From: Methylobacterium sp. DB0501
GTDB taxonomy: Bacteria > Pseudomonadota > Alphaproteobacteria > Rhizobiales > Beijerinckiaceae
Assembly (NCBI RefSeq): GCF_011043735.1
Contig: NZ_JAAKGV010000007.1
Coordinates: forward strand, 186,001 to 250,000
Length of the DNA stretch: 64,000 nt
Direction: 5' to 3'
Part shown: in pieces, positions 1 to 8,098 of the stretch
How the letters are laid out: every line of letters begins with the position of its first letter
Numbering within the stretch: position 1 is the first letter of the stretch
Program-made: the position numbers and the translations under genes
The notes under the pieces: generated by a model
Database searches by the model: none
Told to the model about the DNA's origin: nothing
What the model saw: the letters and a program-made list of their open reading frames with translations, nothing else

Positions 1-1
1 G

Positions 2-517
2 TATCGTATCAGGACACCGGGCTATTCCAAGACGAACCAGGCCCTGCGCTGGGCCTTGCCCGATCGGGTGTTCTTCGCCTGCGGCGCCTGCCACATCCTG
101 GCCTACGCCTTCATGGAACCGCACGGGCATTCCGGGCAGGAGGCTGTGTGGATCAGACCCGTTCCCGGCCATACCGGCCACCACATCGTGGTGGCGACCG
201 ATGCCTGGGTCTTCGACTATCACGGCTACGCGGACCGCGCCCGCTACCTGGCGCATACTTGGCGGCGTGCCCGTCTCGCGTGGCCCGGATGGGATGCGAC
301 GCTGGTCTCCCTGCCGCGCGACGTCCTCGTATCCGAGGAGAAGTCCATGGGCTTCGCCGGGCTCCGGCTGCGGGAGCCCGGCCAGTTCCTGCATGATGCG
401 CTACCGCGGGCGCGCCGCTTCCTCGACCGGTTTCCAGCTCCAGAGGCGGCTCAGTGCTGCCCCGGATACGCCGCGTCCAGCACGAACGGATACGGCCCGT
501 CGAACGCCTCGACATAG
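2..517 (+). CDS. Hypothetical protein, 5' end outside the window
   Basis: The reading frame is already open at base 2 and runs without a stop to the TGA at 517, so the gene starts upstream of the window; a TTG at 56 is only an internal candidate. The visible part is about 170 residues, with a Cys-containing stretch (FFACGACHILAYAF) and a VFDYHGY segment and no membrane helix. I do not recognise the family. It converges on the phosphodiesterase gene and the two 3' ends overlap by about 67 bp. The coding-like residue composition supports a real gene, but the last 20 or so residues are low complexity and lie in the overlap. Confidence 0.55.
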   Translation, partial: YRIRTPGYSKTNQALRWALPDRVFFACGACHILAYAFMEPHGHSGQEAVWIRPVPGHTGHHIVVATDAWVFDYHGYADRARYLAHTWRRARLAWPGWDATLVSLPRDVLVSEEKSMGFAGLRLREPGQFLHDALPRARRFLDRFPAPEAAQCCPGYAASSTNGYGPSNAST

Positions 518-1278
518 ACCATGTGACTGACGATCCCGGTCTCCGGCGTGTAGCGATGGAGCAGGTAGGCCGGCGGCTCGAAGACCAGGGCGCCCTCGTG
601 CTCCGGATCCAGGTCGAAGGCGACCTGATGGGTGACGCTGGGGGCGATCTGGGCGATCGTGCCGGCATAGCGGGTCACGATCGGCCGGTGGTGGTGGCCG
701 CACAGGATCCGCTCGATGCAGGTCTGAACCCCGATCAGCCGCCGGAATTGCGCCTCGCCGTCGAGAAGCCGGATCTCGTCCATGTGGACGAGGCCGCAGG
801 CGAAGGGCGGATGGTGCATGAACACCAGGGTCGGGCGGCCATCGCCCTCGGCCAACGCCCGTTCGAGGAAGCCGAGGCGCTCGGTGCAGAGCGCGCCGTG
901 GCTCGCGCCCGAGACCAGCGTATCGAGGGCGATCAGGCGGACCGGGTGATCCTCGACACTGTACTGGACGAAACCCTCCGTCGCGCCGGGCATCCAGGCG
1001 GCCGGCAGGACCTCGCGCAAGGTCTCGCGCCGGTCGTGGTTGCCGGGAATGACGTAGACCGGCATCGGCAGGCGGGCGAGCAGGCCGCGCAGTTCCTCGT
1101 ATTCTTCCGCAAGCCCGCAATCGGTCAGGTCGCCGGAGACCAGCACCAGGTCGGGCCGGGGATCGAGGGCGAGGAGATGGGCCACCGCGCGGGCGACCAT
1201 CCTGTTGGTCTCGGAGACCCGGTAGGCCGGCAGCCCGCGGGGGCGCACGTGCAGGTCGGTGATCTGGGCGATGAGCAT
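451..1278 (-). CDS. Calcineurin-like metallophosphodiesterase (CpdA/GpdQ type)
   Basis: The 275-residue protein carries the class III cyclic nucleotide and glycerophosphodiester phosphodiesterase motifs in order: DLH near residue 8, GDLTD, GNHD, HHPPF and GHHHR, which bind the two metals. I start it at the ATG giving MLIAQITDLH; a 14-residue upstream extension to 1320 is possible but lacks homology-like sequence. It is the last gene of a leftward operon, 89 bp after a UgpB-like binding protein. Genes of this class next to ugp genes hydrolyse imported glycerophosphodiesters to glycerol-3-phosphate. The substrate here is inferred from context; a cAMP phosphodiesterase remains possible. Confidence 0.82.
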   Translation of the reverse strand: MLIAQITDLHVRPRGLPAYRVSETNRMVARAVAHLLALDPRPDLVLVSGDLTDCGLAEEYEELRGLLARLPMPVYVIPGNHDRRETLREVLPAAWMPGATEGFVQYSVEDHPVRLIALDTLVSGASHGALCTERLGFLERALAEGDGRPTLVFMHHPPFACGLVHMDEIRLLDGEAQFRRLIGVQTCIERILCGHHHRPIVTRYAGTIAQIAPSVTHQVAFDLDPEHEGALVFEPPAYLLHRYTPETGIVSHMVYVEAFDGPYPFVLDAAYPGQH

Positions 1279-1367
1279 GGGGTTCGTCCGGCACTCGGGG
1301 GCAAAGGGCCCGGGCCGCACCGGCGGAGGGCGGCCCGGGACAGGGGAGGCGCGTCAGCGCGAGGCGA

Positions 1368-2696
1368 TCACTCGGCGCCCGGCAGGCGCAGGGCGGTGTC
1401 CTCGACGTAAGGACGCATCAGGGCGTCGGCGGCCTTCTGGGCGGCGACCAGCGCCTCCTTCGGCTGGCGCTTGCCCGAGAGCACCGCCTGCAATTCGTCC
1501 TCGATCGCCTTGCGCACCGGCACGGTGCGGTAGGTGGCGAACCACGGCTGGGCGTTGGCGAGCTGGTCGACGGCGATCCTCGCGTCCGGATTCTTCTCCA
1601 GGAAGGCCTTCATCTCGGGCAGGTCGTAGGCCGCCTTGTTGGGGGCGAAGTAGCCCGTGGCACGGCTCCACCAGCCCGACGTCTTCGGCGAGGTCAGCCA
1701 CTGGATCAGGGTCCAGCCGGCGGTGCGCTTCTCGGGCGAGAGCCCGGTCGGCTGCACCAGCGAGGCGCCGCCGATCGGCACCGCCTGGCGCACGTTCATC
1801 GGCACGAAAGCGACCTTGAACGGGAACTTGGCGGTGTCGCGGATGAAGGTGAGCGAACCGGTCGAGATGATCATCATCGAGGCCTGGCCGGCCAGGAAGG
1901 CGCCGGTCACCGCCGGGCCCTTCTGCTCGCCGGCCGGATGCACCTTGGCCTTGTGGACCAGGTCCGACCAGAAGGTGAGGGCGCCGAGCATCGTCGGGGT
2001 ATCGTAATAGACCTCGCCGCCGTAATCCTGGTTATAGTACTGTCCACCGTTCGACATGGTCAGGGCTTCGAGGATCCAGCCGCCGTAATCGTAGTTCGAG
2101 GGCATCATCAGGCCCCAGCGGGTGGTGCGGTCGCCCTCGCGCCTGGTCAGCTTGCGGGCGGCGTCATAGAGCTCGGCCCAGGTCCGCGGCGGCTTGTCGG
2201 GGTCGAGGCCGGCTTCCTTGAAATGGTCGGCGTTGATGTAGAGCAGCGGCGTCGAGTTGTGGAACGGCACGCCGTAGACCTTGCGGTCGATCACGGCGTT
2301 GGGAAGGATCGCCGGGAAGAACTGGCCCATGAAGGCCTCCGGGCTCTTGCCGTCCTTGGCGATCAAGTCGTCCATCGGCGCGATCTCGCGCTCGATCGAC
2401 AGGTCGGTGAGGAAGTTCGCCGACATGATGACCGCCGCCGGCGGCTTGCCGGCCTTGATCGCCGCGCGGGTCTTCAAGAGCGTGTCGTCGTAGGAGCCGG
2501 TGAAGACCGGCGTCGCCTTGATGTCCGGGTGGGAGTCGTTGAACTCCTTGATGAGCCCCGTCATGTTGCGGGCGAGCGCCCCGTCCACCGGGACGGGGAA
2601 GAACAGCTCGATATCGGTCGCGAACGCGGGGCGCGGCGCGGCGAGGCCCGCCACCGCGGCAAGCGCGAGGGCGGCGCCCTTCCACCAGGAAATCAT
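1368..2696 (-). CDS. ugpB: ABC transporter substrate-binding protein, UgpB-like
   Basis: This 442-residue extracytoplasmic solute-binding protein of family 1 begins with a Sec signal peptide (MISWWKGAALALAAVAGLAA, cleavage after AFA near residue 26). The mature part matches the glycerol-3-phosphate binding protein pattern, with IELFFPVPVDGAL near its start, then FNDSHPDIKATPVFTGSYDD and later YNQDYGG and VPIGGASL. Length equals the usual UgpB size of about 438. It follows the second permease gene by 14 bp and precedes the phosphodiesterase, so it delivers ligand to the membrane complex. A longer ORF reaching 3008 is an artefact of open frame upstream. Ligand is inferred as glycerol-3-phosphate or glycerophosphodiesters. 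Confidence 0.85.
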   Translation of the reverse strand: MISWWKGAALALAAVAGLAAPRPAFATDIELFFPVPVDGALARNMTGLIKEFNDSHPDIKATPVFTGSYDDTLLKTRAAIKAGKPPAAVIMSANFLTDLSIEREIAPMDDLIAKDGKSPEAFMGQFFPAILPNAVIDRKVYGVPFHNSTPLLYINADHFKEAGLDPDKPPRTWAELYDAARKLTRREGDRTTRWGLMMPSNYDYGGWILEALTMSNGGQYYNQDYGGEVYYDTPTMLGALTFWSDLVHKAKVHPAGEQKGPAVTGAFLAGQASMMIISTGSLTFIRDTAKFPFKVAFVPMNVRQAVPIGGASLVQPTGLSPEKRTAGWTLIQWLTSPKTSGWWSRATGYFAPNKAAYDLPEMKAFLEKNPDARIAVDQLANAQPWFATYRTVPVRKAIEDELQAVLSGKRQPKEALVAAQKAADALMRPYVEDTALRLPGAE

Positions 2697-2710
2697 CTGT
2701 GGTCGTCCTC

Positions 2711-3558
2711 TTACTTGATGCCGGAGGCGAGGAAGCTGTTCACGAACCGGCGCTGGAAGATCAGGAAGGCGGCAAGCAGCGGCAGGCTGACCAGGAAGGT
2801 GCCGGCCGCGATCAGCCCCCAGGCCTGCATGCCCTCGGCGCTGAGCGTGAAGCTCGCGAGACCGAGGGTGAGGGGCCGCTTGTCGGGGGAGTTGATGACC
2901 ATCAGCGGCCACAGGAACTCGTTCCAGTGGCTGGTGACCGAGACGATCGAGAAGGCGACGAGCGCCGGCTTCGTCAGGGGCAGGTAGATGAGGCGGATGC
3001 GCGCCCACCAGCCGGCGCCGTCGATCATCGCGGCGTCCTCCAATTCGCGCGGCACCTCGCGGAAGCTCTGGCGCATCAGGAAGGTGCCGAAGGCGGTGGC
3101 GCAGTAGGGCGCCATCACGCCCGGCAGGGTGTCGTAGAGGCCCAGAGCCGCGATGGTCTTGAGGTTCGGCACCAGCAGCACCACCGGCACCAGCATCAGC
3201 TGGACCAGGAACAGGGCGAACAGGACGCCGCGGCCGGGGAATTCGAGCCGGGCGAAGACGTAGCCGGCGAGCGACGCCGTGACGAGTTGCACCAGGAGGA
3301 TGCCGGTGCAGATCACGAGGAGTTCAGGAAATAGAGCGGGAAGTCGGCCGAGGCCCAGGCCTCGGCGAAGTTGGCGAGCGTCGGTGTCAGCGAGGGCAGG
3401 AGCGAGGCGTCCGCGCCGGAGCCTGCCGGCCGGAACGCCGCCACCAGCATCCACCAGAACGGCACCGCCCAGACGAGGGCGAGGCCGGCGACGACCCAGC
3501 GGGCGATGTGCGGGGTGATCTCCCGGGTCACGGGACCGGACTGCACCGGCGCGCTCAT
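2711..3558 (-). pseudogene. ugpE: ABC permease UgpE-like, interrupted by a 1-base frameshift
   Basis: Two reading frames together encode one MalG/UgpE-type permease. The N-terminal part (MSAPVQ to YFLNSS) starts at ATG 3558, overlapping the stop of the upstream permease as ATGA, and hits TGA at 3313-3315. The C-terminal part (LLVICTGILLVQLVTAS to FLASGIK, including the EAA loop LEDAAMIDGAG) continues in the next frame to 2711. Restoring one base in the CC run of AACTCCTCG near 3320 gives N-S-L-V-I-C and a 282-residue protein, exactly the UgpE length. Either a recent inactivating deletion or a sequencing error; if real, import through this system is lost. Confidence 0.85.
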
Positions 3559-4490
3559 CGGGCCGCCTCCGGGCCCTGGCCGCGGGCGAGCGACAGGGTG
3601 GTCAGCGCGGCGAGGAGGCCGAGCGTCACCACGGTCGCGGCGGCGGCGCGGCCGGCATCGTAGCGCTCGGCGGCCTGCTCGTAGATGTAGAACAGGAGGA
3701 GCTTGGTCGCGTCCGAGGGGCCGCCCTTGGTCAGCACGAAGACGTGGTCGACCTGCGTCACCGCGTTGAGGAGCGCGATTACCCCGACGAAGGCGAAGGT
3801 CGGGCGAAGCGCCGGCAGGGTCACGAAGCGCAGGCGCTGCCACGGGCCGGCGCCGTCGAGGAGCGCGGCTTCCCGGGCCTCGTCGGGGATCGCCTGCAGC
3901 CCGGCCAGGATGAACAGCATGTAGTAGCCGGCATTCTTCCACACGGTCAGCACCGTGATGGCGCCGAGCGCGAGATCGGGGTCGCCGAGCCAGTTGGCGC
4001 CAGGAAGCCCGAGCCGGGCGAGGTGATAGTCGATCAGCCCGATCCCGGGCAGGAACAGGAACAGGAAGAGCGCGGCCGCGGCCACCAGCGGGATCATCAC
4101 CGGCAGGAAGAACACGGCCCGCATCATGGCCCGCACCCGGCCGGCACCGTTGAGCGCCAGCGCGAAGGCGAGCGCCAGGACCAGGCTCGGGACCACCGTG
4201 CCGATCGCGTAGAGGGCGTTGTTGAGGAGCGCGCGCTGGAAGGTCGGGTCGGCGAAGAGCGCCGTGAAGTTGGCCAGGCCCACGAAGCGGGTGCCCCGGC
4301 GCGTGACCTCGTGGGTCGCGTCCCACACCACCTCGGCCACAGGCCAGTAGGTGAACAGGGCGAGGAAGACCAGGGAGGGGCTGAGCAGCGCGAGCGGCAG
4401 CAGGAGGCCGGCGCCGGGCCGCGGCGCCGCCCGGGCGACGGGAGGCCCGGCCGGAGCGGCCGCCGGAATCGTATCGAGGAGGTGGGTCAA
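3555..4490 (-). CDS. ugpA: ABC transporter permease, UgpA-like
   Basis: First gene of the leftward operon and a MalF/UgpA-type inner membrane permease with six predicted helices. The EAA loop (EAALLDGAGPWQRLRFVTLP) that docks on the ATPase is present, as is the first helix LLLPLALLSPSLVFLALF. The start is uncertain: no ATG is in frame near the N-terminus. TTG at 4490 gives a normal length of about 311 residues; GTG at 4595 or TTG at 4628 would add an Arg-rich extension. No clear ribosome binding site decides between them. The stop overlaps the next gene by 4 bp, implying translational coupling. No ATPase (UgpC) gene lies in the window. Confidence 0.8.
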   Translation of the reverse strand: MTHLLDTIPAAAPAGPPVARAAPRPGAGLLLPLALLSPSLVFLALFTYWPVAEVVWDATHEVTRRGTRFVGLANFTALFADPTFQRALLNNALYAIGTVVPSLVLALAFALALNGAGRVRAMMRAVFFLPVMIPLVAAAALFLFLFLPGIGLIDYHLARLGLPGANWLGDPDLALGAITVLTVWKNAGYYMLFILAGLQAIPDEAREAALLDGAGPWQRLRFVTLPALRPTFAFVGVIALLNAVTQVDHVFVLTKGGPSDATKLLLFYIYEQAAERYDAGRAAAATVVTLGLLAALTTLSLARGQGPEAAR

Positions 4491-4832
4491 AGGGGTTCGC
4501 CGGACTGTCGTGACCGGTGCGTCATCGGGCGGTTTCGTGACAGGCGGATGAAACCGGAATCGCGCGACGCTGTATTCCGCCCGCGCCCGACGCACGACCC
4601 GGCCCGCGTTTCGGCACCATGACGGCAAGTTGCCCGGGGTGGAACTTTATTGGCTCGACGACAACCCTCGCTGGCATTGGGCGGTCACGGCCTGCAAGAT
4701 CTTTCCGGATCTCCCCCGCGCGGCCACGATGACGGTGCGGAATTTATCGCGGACATCGGGGCCCGGCCGGGCTTGCCGGTGCGCGGGCGATCGGGGACGC
4801 TCGGCCGGGAGAGATCCTGCGGACGAAGCGCC

Positions 4833-5210
4833 ATGACCGAGCACGCAGACCGCGCCTTCCTGGAGGAGATGCTGGCGCCCCTCGGCGGCGTCGCGATCCG
4901 CCGGATGTTCGGCGGGCTCGGGCTGTTTCGCGAGGGCCTGATGTTCGGGCTCGCCCTGCACGGCGCGGTCTCCCTGAAGGCCTCGCCGGACGAGACGGCC
5001 GCCTTCGCGGCCGAGGGCGGCGCGCCGTTCTCGTCCGCGACCCGCGGCGGCCGGGTGACCACGATCGCCAGCTACTGGCGGGCGCCGGACCGGCTCGCCG
5101 ACGATCCGGAGGCGTTCGCGGCCTGGGCGCAGCGCGCCTGCGCGGCCGCGGAGGCCGCCGACCGGGCGAAGCCGGCGGGCCGGCGCAGGGCAGGGGATCC
5201 GGCCGCCTGA
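4833..5210 (+). CDS. TfoX N-terminal domain protein
   Basis: The 125-residue protein matches the TfoX/Sxy N-terminal domain: LAPLGGVAIRRMFGGLGLFREGLMFG, then SLKASPDETAAF and later TTIASYWRAPDRLADD. The TfoX C-terminal domain is absent, as is usual in alphaproteobacteria, so a role in competence is not implied. I use ATG 4833 (MTEHADRAFLEEM); the longer frame to 4650 is Arg/Gly-rich and unlike the family. It ends in an Arg/Ala-rich tail. It stands alone ahead of the MerR gene. Molecular function of such single-domain proteins is unknown. Confidence 0.78.
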   Translation: MTEHADRAFLEEMLAPLGGVAIRRMFGGLGLFREGLMFGLALHGAVSLKASPDETAAFAAEGGAPFSSATRGGRVTTIASYWRAPDRLADDPEAFAAWAQRACAAAEAADRAKPAGRRRAGDPAA

Positions 5211-5227
5211 ACCCGGCGTTTGGGGCC

Positions 5228-5258
5228 TTGACTGAGAGTGCACTCGAACCCGTAGCCT
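5228..5258 (+). promoter_or_regulatory. MerR-type promoter with 19-bp spacer and operator dyad
   Basis: A -35 box TTGACT (5228-5233) and a -10 box TAGCCT (5253-5258) are separated by 19 bp, the over-long spacing typical of promoters activated by MerR proteins through DNA untwisting. The spacer holds a perfect 10-bp palindrome, GAGTGCACTC, at 5236-5245, the expected dimer site. It lies 44 bp before the merR-like start, so the regulator most likely controls itself and the overlapping decarboxylase gene. Confidence 0.75.
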
Positions 5259-5301
5259 CTCCTCATCCCGCTCGGACGGCGCTCGCCCCAGGACGATTGG
5301 C

Positions 5302-5724
5302 ATGAAGATCGGCGAACTCGCGCGGCATTCCGGCCTCTCGACCCACACGCTGCGCTACTACGAGAAGATCGGACTCCTGCCCTATGCGAGCCGGGACCGG
5401 TCGAAGCAGCGCGACTACGACGCCGCGATCCTGTCCTGGATCGCCTTCCTCAGGCGGCTCAAGACGACCGGGATGCCGATCCGCGACATGCTGCGCTACG
5501 CGAGCCTGCGCGAGGGCGGCCGCGGGACGGAGGCGGACCGCCGCGCGCTGCTGGAGGCCCATCGCGACCGGGTCCGGGCGCAGGTCGCGGAGCTGCAGGC
5601 CTGCCTCCTCGCGCTGGACGCCAAGATCGCCGGCTATGCCACGACACACGAAAGGATCGACGATGACGCATCCCTCGAGCGACGGCGAGAGCCGGCTCGC
5701 GCGCGGCAAGCGCGCGCTCGCTGA
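5302..5724 (+). CDS. MerR family transcriptional regulator
   Basis: The 140-residue regulator opens with the winged helix-turn-helix of MerR proteins (MKIGELARHSGLSTHTLRYY, then EKIGLL), followed by the second helix pair (SWIAFLRRLKTTGMPIRDML) and a dimerisation helix (AQVAELQACLLALDAKI). It has no Cys residues placed for metal sensing, so it belongs to the group that senses redox or small organic compounds; its effector cannot be read from sequence. A 19-bp-spacer promoter with a dyad lies just upstream. Its last 62 bp overlap the next gene in another frame, and its Arg-rich tail (residues 120-140) is probably a by-product of that overlap. Confidence 0.88.
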   Translation: MKIGELARHSGLSTHTLRYYEKIGLLPYASRDRSKQRDYDAAILSWIAFLRRLKTTGMPIRDMLRYASLREGGRGTEADRRALLEAHRDRVRAQVAELQACLLALDAKIAGYATTHERIDDDASLERRREPARARQARAR

Positions 5725-6085
5725 GATCGACGGCGAGGCCGGGCATGCGGTGGCGGCGGCGCTCGCCGACATCGCGCCGGACTTCGCCACCTACCTGTTC
5801 GAGTTTCCCTTCGGCGACATCTATTCCCGGCCCGGCCTGGACCTGCGCGCCCGCGAGATCGCCACCATCGCGGCGCTGACCGCGATGGGCAATGCCGCGC
5901 CGCAGCTGCGGGTCCATATCGAGGCCGGGCTGAATGTCGGTCTCACCCGCGAGGAGATCACCGAGATCATCATGCAGATGGCGGTCTATGCCGGGTTCCC
6001 GGCCGCCCTCAACGGTCTCTTCGCGGCAAAAGAGGTCTTCGGGCGCCGGTTTCCGCCCGCGCACGACGCGCTCAGCGCACGCTGA
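5663..6085 (+). CDS. Carboxymuconolactone decarboxylase family protein
   Basis: The 140-residue protein has the all-helical CMD/AhpD fold signature: RPGLDLRAREIATIAALTAM, then QLRVHIEAGLNVGLTREEI and IIMQMAVYAGFPAALNGL. It lacks the CxxC of AhpD peroxidases, so it resembles the gamma-carboxymuconolactone decarboxylase branch, whose members often have unknown substrates. ATG 5663 lies inside the merR-like gene, a 62-bp overlap that points to co-expression under the MerR-type promoter. Its 3' end overlaps the convergent P450 gene by 14 bp. Confidence 0.85.
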   Translation: MTHPSSDGESRLARGKRALAEIDGEAGHAVAAALADIAPDFATYLFEFPFGDIYSRPGLDLRAREIATIAALTAMGNAAPQLRVHIEAGLNVGLTREEITEIIMQMAVYAGFPAALNGLFAAKEVFGRRFPPAHDALSAR

Positions 6086-7469
6086 CCCGCATCGGCATCC
6101 CGTCCGCCGGGCGCAAGGTGATGCGCTGCTTCAGCACCGGGACGGTGCCGGGCCTGAGCGAGAAGCGGAAGGCGCGGACCAGCACCGCCAGGATCGCCAC
6201 CGCCTCGGAGAGCGCGAAGCCCATGCCGATGCAGATCCGCGGCCCGGCCGCGAAGGGCAGGTAGGCGTAGCGGTCGCGGGCCTTGGCGGCCTCGGGGGCG
6301 AAGCGGGCCGGGTCGAAGCGGTCCGGCTCGTCCCACAGGGCGGCGTGGCGGTGCACGGCGTAGATCGGGATGGTGATCGGGGTGCCGGCCTTGACCGGCG
6401 TCCCGTCGAGGTCGACGTCGCGGAGCGCCGCCCGCACCACCACCGGCACCGGCGGGTAGAGCCGCATCGCCTCGAGGATCACCTGGCGGGTATAGGGCAG
6501 GGCGTCGACGTGGTCGGCGGTCAGCGGACCGCCTCCGGTCACCGCCTCGACCTCGGCGGCGACCAGCGCCTCGCTCTCGGGATGGTGGGCGAGCAGGTAG
6601 AAGGCCCAGGTGAGGGCGAGGGCCGTGGTCTCGTGCCCGGCGGTCACGAAGGTGAGCAGGTTGTCGGCGACGTCGCGGTCGTCCATCGCCTGGCCGGTCT
6701 CCGGGTCGCGGGCGGCGAGAAGCAGGCTCATCAGGTCGTTGCGGCCTTCCGTGCCGGCGCGCCGGCCTTCCGCCGCGAGGCGGAAGAGTGCGTCGCGCAG
6801 GTACATCTTGGCCCGCTCGGCCTTGGATTTGCCGGGATAGGGCATCCAGGCGGGGGCGCGCAGCAGCGTGAGGGCGAAGATCCAGCTGGTCGATTCGAGG
6901 TAGTCGGTGATGCCGCGCTCGACCCGGGCGGCGTCGATGGCGCCGTGGCCCGACAGCATCGTCTCGACGATGATCTCGAAGGTGGTGCGCATCATCGTCT
7001 GGGCGATGTCCACCTCGGCGCCGGGTTCGGCCGCGAGCGCGTCGCGGGTGCGCTCGGCGGCGGCGATCATCGCCGGCACGAAGCTGCGGATGCGCTCGGC
7101 CCGGAAGATCGGCGCCGCCGCCCGGCGCTGCCAGCGCCAGCGCGCCCCGTCGGCGGTCAGGATCGCGTCGCCCAAAGCCGGTGAGAGGGCGCGGCGCAGA
7201 ACCTCCGACTTCTCGAACGCGTCGGCCTCGTCGACCATCACCCGCCGGATCAGGTTCGGCGCCATCACGAACAGGCTGGTATTGCCGAGGAAGTCGGAGA
7301 CGTAGAGCGGCTCGTGGTAGATCGCCTCGGGCCAGGCCTCGAGCGGGTTGCGCACGATGGTCCGGAACAGCCGCCACGGCCCGAGCGGCTGCGCCGGCGG
7401 CGTGATCCGGGCGAGGACCGGCCGCGGCCCTTCGGGGGCCGGACGGATTTGGGACGGGTGCGCGTTCAT
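6072..7469 (-). CDS. Cytochrome P450
   Basis: The 465-residue protein has all P450 landmarks: the I-helix oxygen-binding motif AGHETT near residue 265, the K-helix ExxR as EAMR, the PERF-like DRFDPARF, and the haem loop FAAGPRICIG with the proximal Cys near residue 402. It has no signal anchor, so it is a soluble bacterial enzyme needing separate ferredoxin and reductase partners; none are encoded here. The helix I and heme region resemble fatty-acid or terpenoid hydroxylases, but the substrate cannot be assigned. ATG 7469 (MNAHPSQ) is preferred over a longer low-complexity extension to 7583. Confidence 0.92.
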   Translation of the reverse strand: MNAHPSQIRPAPEGPRPVLARITPPAQPLGPWRLFRTIVRNPLEAWPEAIYHEPLYVSDFLGNTSLFVMAPNLIRRVMVDEADAFEKSEVLRRALSPALGDAILTADGARWRWQRRAAAPIFRAERIRSFVPAMIAAAERTRDALAAEPGAEVDIAQTMMRTTFEIIVETMLSGHGAIDAARVERGITDYLESTSWIFALTLLRAPAWMPYPGKSKAERAKMYLRDALFRLAAEGRRAGTEGRNDLMSLLLAARDPETGQAMDDRDVADNLLTFVTAGHETTALALTWAFYLLAHHPESEALVAAEVEAVTGGGPLTADHVDALPYTRQVILEAMRLYPPVPVVVRAALRDVDLDGTPVKAGTPITIPIYAVHRHAALWDEPDRFDPARFAPEAAKARDRYAYLPFAAGPRICIGMGFALSEAVAILAVLVRAFRFSLRPGTVPVLKQRITLRPADGMPMRVSVR

Positions 7470-7603
7470 GGCTCGCCTGGTTTCGGTCCCGACGGAGACC
7501 GGGAGCCTTGGTCTTGTCCTACCCCATCTGGGCGCGAGCGTGACGGGGGAAACGCGCGTGGGCAGGTGCGCGTTGGCACACACGACAAAAAGGGAGCCGC
7601 GTC

Positions 7604-8038
7604 ATGCAGGCCGCCTTCGACCGCACCACCCTCGACCGCCTGATCGCCCTGGGGCAGAGCCGGGGCGGCCTCGGCCCCGACGACCTGCGCCAGGCCCTGC
7701 CGATCGACCGGATGAGCGCCGAGGACATCGCCCTGGTGCTGATCGAGCTGGAGGAGGCCGGGATCCCGGTCGATCCGGACGAGATCCTGTTGCAGCCGGG
7801 CCGTCCGCTGCCGCCCGCCGGAACGGTCCGCCTGCCGGAGCCGCCGGCCTCCGACGCGCCCGCGCCGGTCCCCGAATCGCCGCCCGCGGCGACGGTGACG
7901 GCGGCCCCGGCACCGGCCCCCCCCGCGTCCGCGCCCGCGCCGGCCCGGGGCGGCGCGCACCGGGCGGTCCTGTGGGCGGGCCTCGCGGCCGTCCTGCTCG
8001 CCCTCGTCGTCCTGGCAGTGTGGACGATGCGGGGCTGA
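7604..8038 (+). CDS. Membrane-anchored protein with sigma-70 region 1.1-like domain
   Basis: Residues 9-58 (LDRLIALGQSRGGLGPDDL, then QALPIDRMSAEDI, ELEEAGIPVDPDE) match the pattern of region 1.1 of the housekeeping sigma factor, which in RpoD reads as a Leu-rich helix, G-x-L-T-x-x-E/D, LP, and a final MGI-V. A Pro/Ala-rich linker of roughly 55 residues follows, then Arg-Gly-Gly-Ala-His and one C-terminal helix (AVLWAGLAAVLLALVVLAVW) with a short MRG tail. This predicts a tail-anchored inner membrane protein with the acidic domain in the cytoplasm. No sigma DNA-binding regions are present. Role unknown; it stands alone between the divergent P450 and the ligase gene. Confidence 0.7.
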   Translation: MQAAFDRTTLDRLIALGQSRGGLGPDDLRQALPIDRMSAEDIALVLIELEEAGIPVDPDEILLQPGRPLPPAGTVRLPEPPASDAPAPVPESPPAATVTAAPAPAPPASAPAPARGGAHRAVLWAGLAAVLLALVVLAVWTMRG

Positions 8039-8098
8039 CGGCGTGGCCGGCCGTGGGCCGGCTCCTATATCCCTGCGCTCTCGGAGAACCGTGCATCC

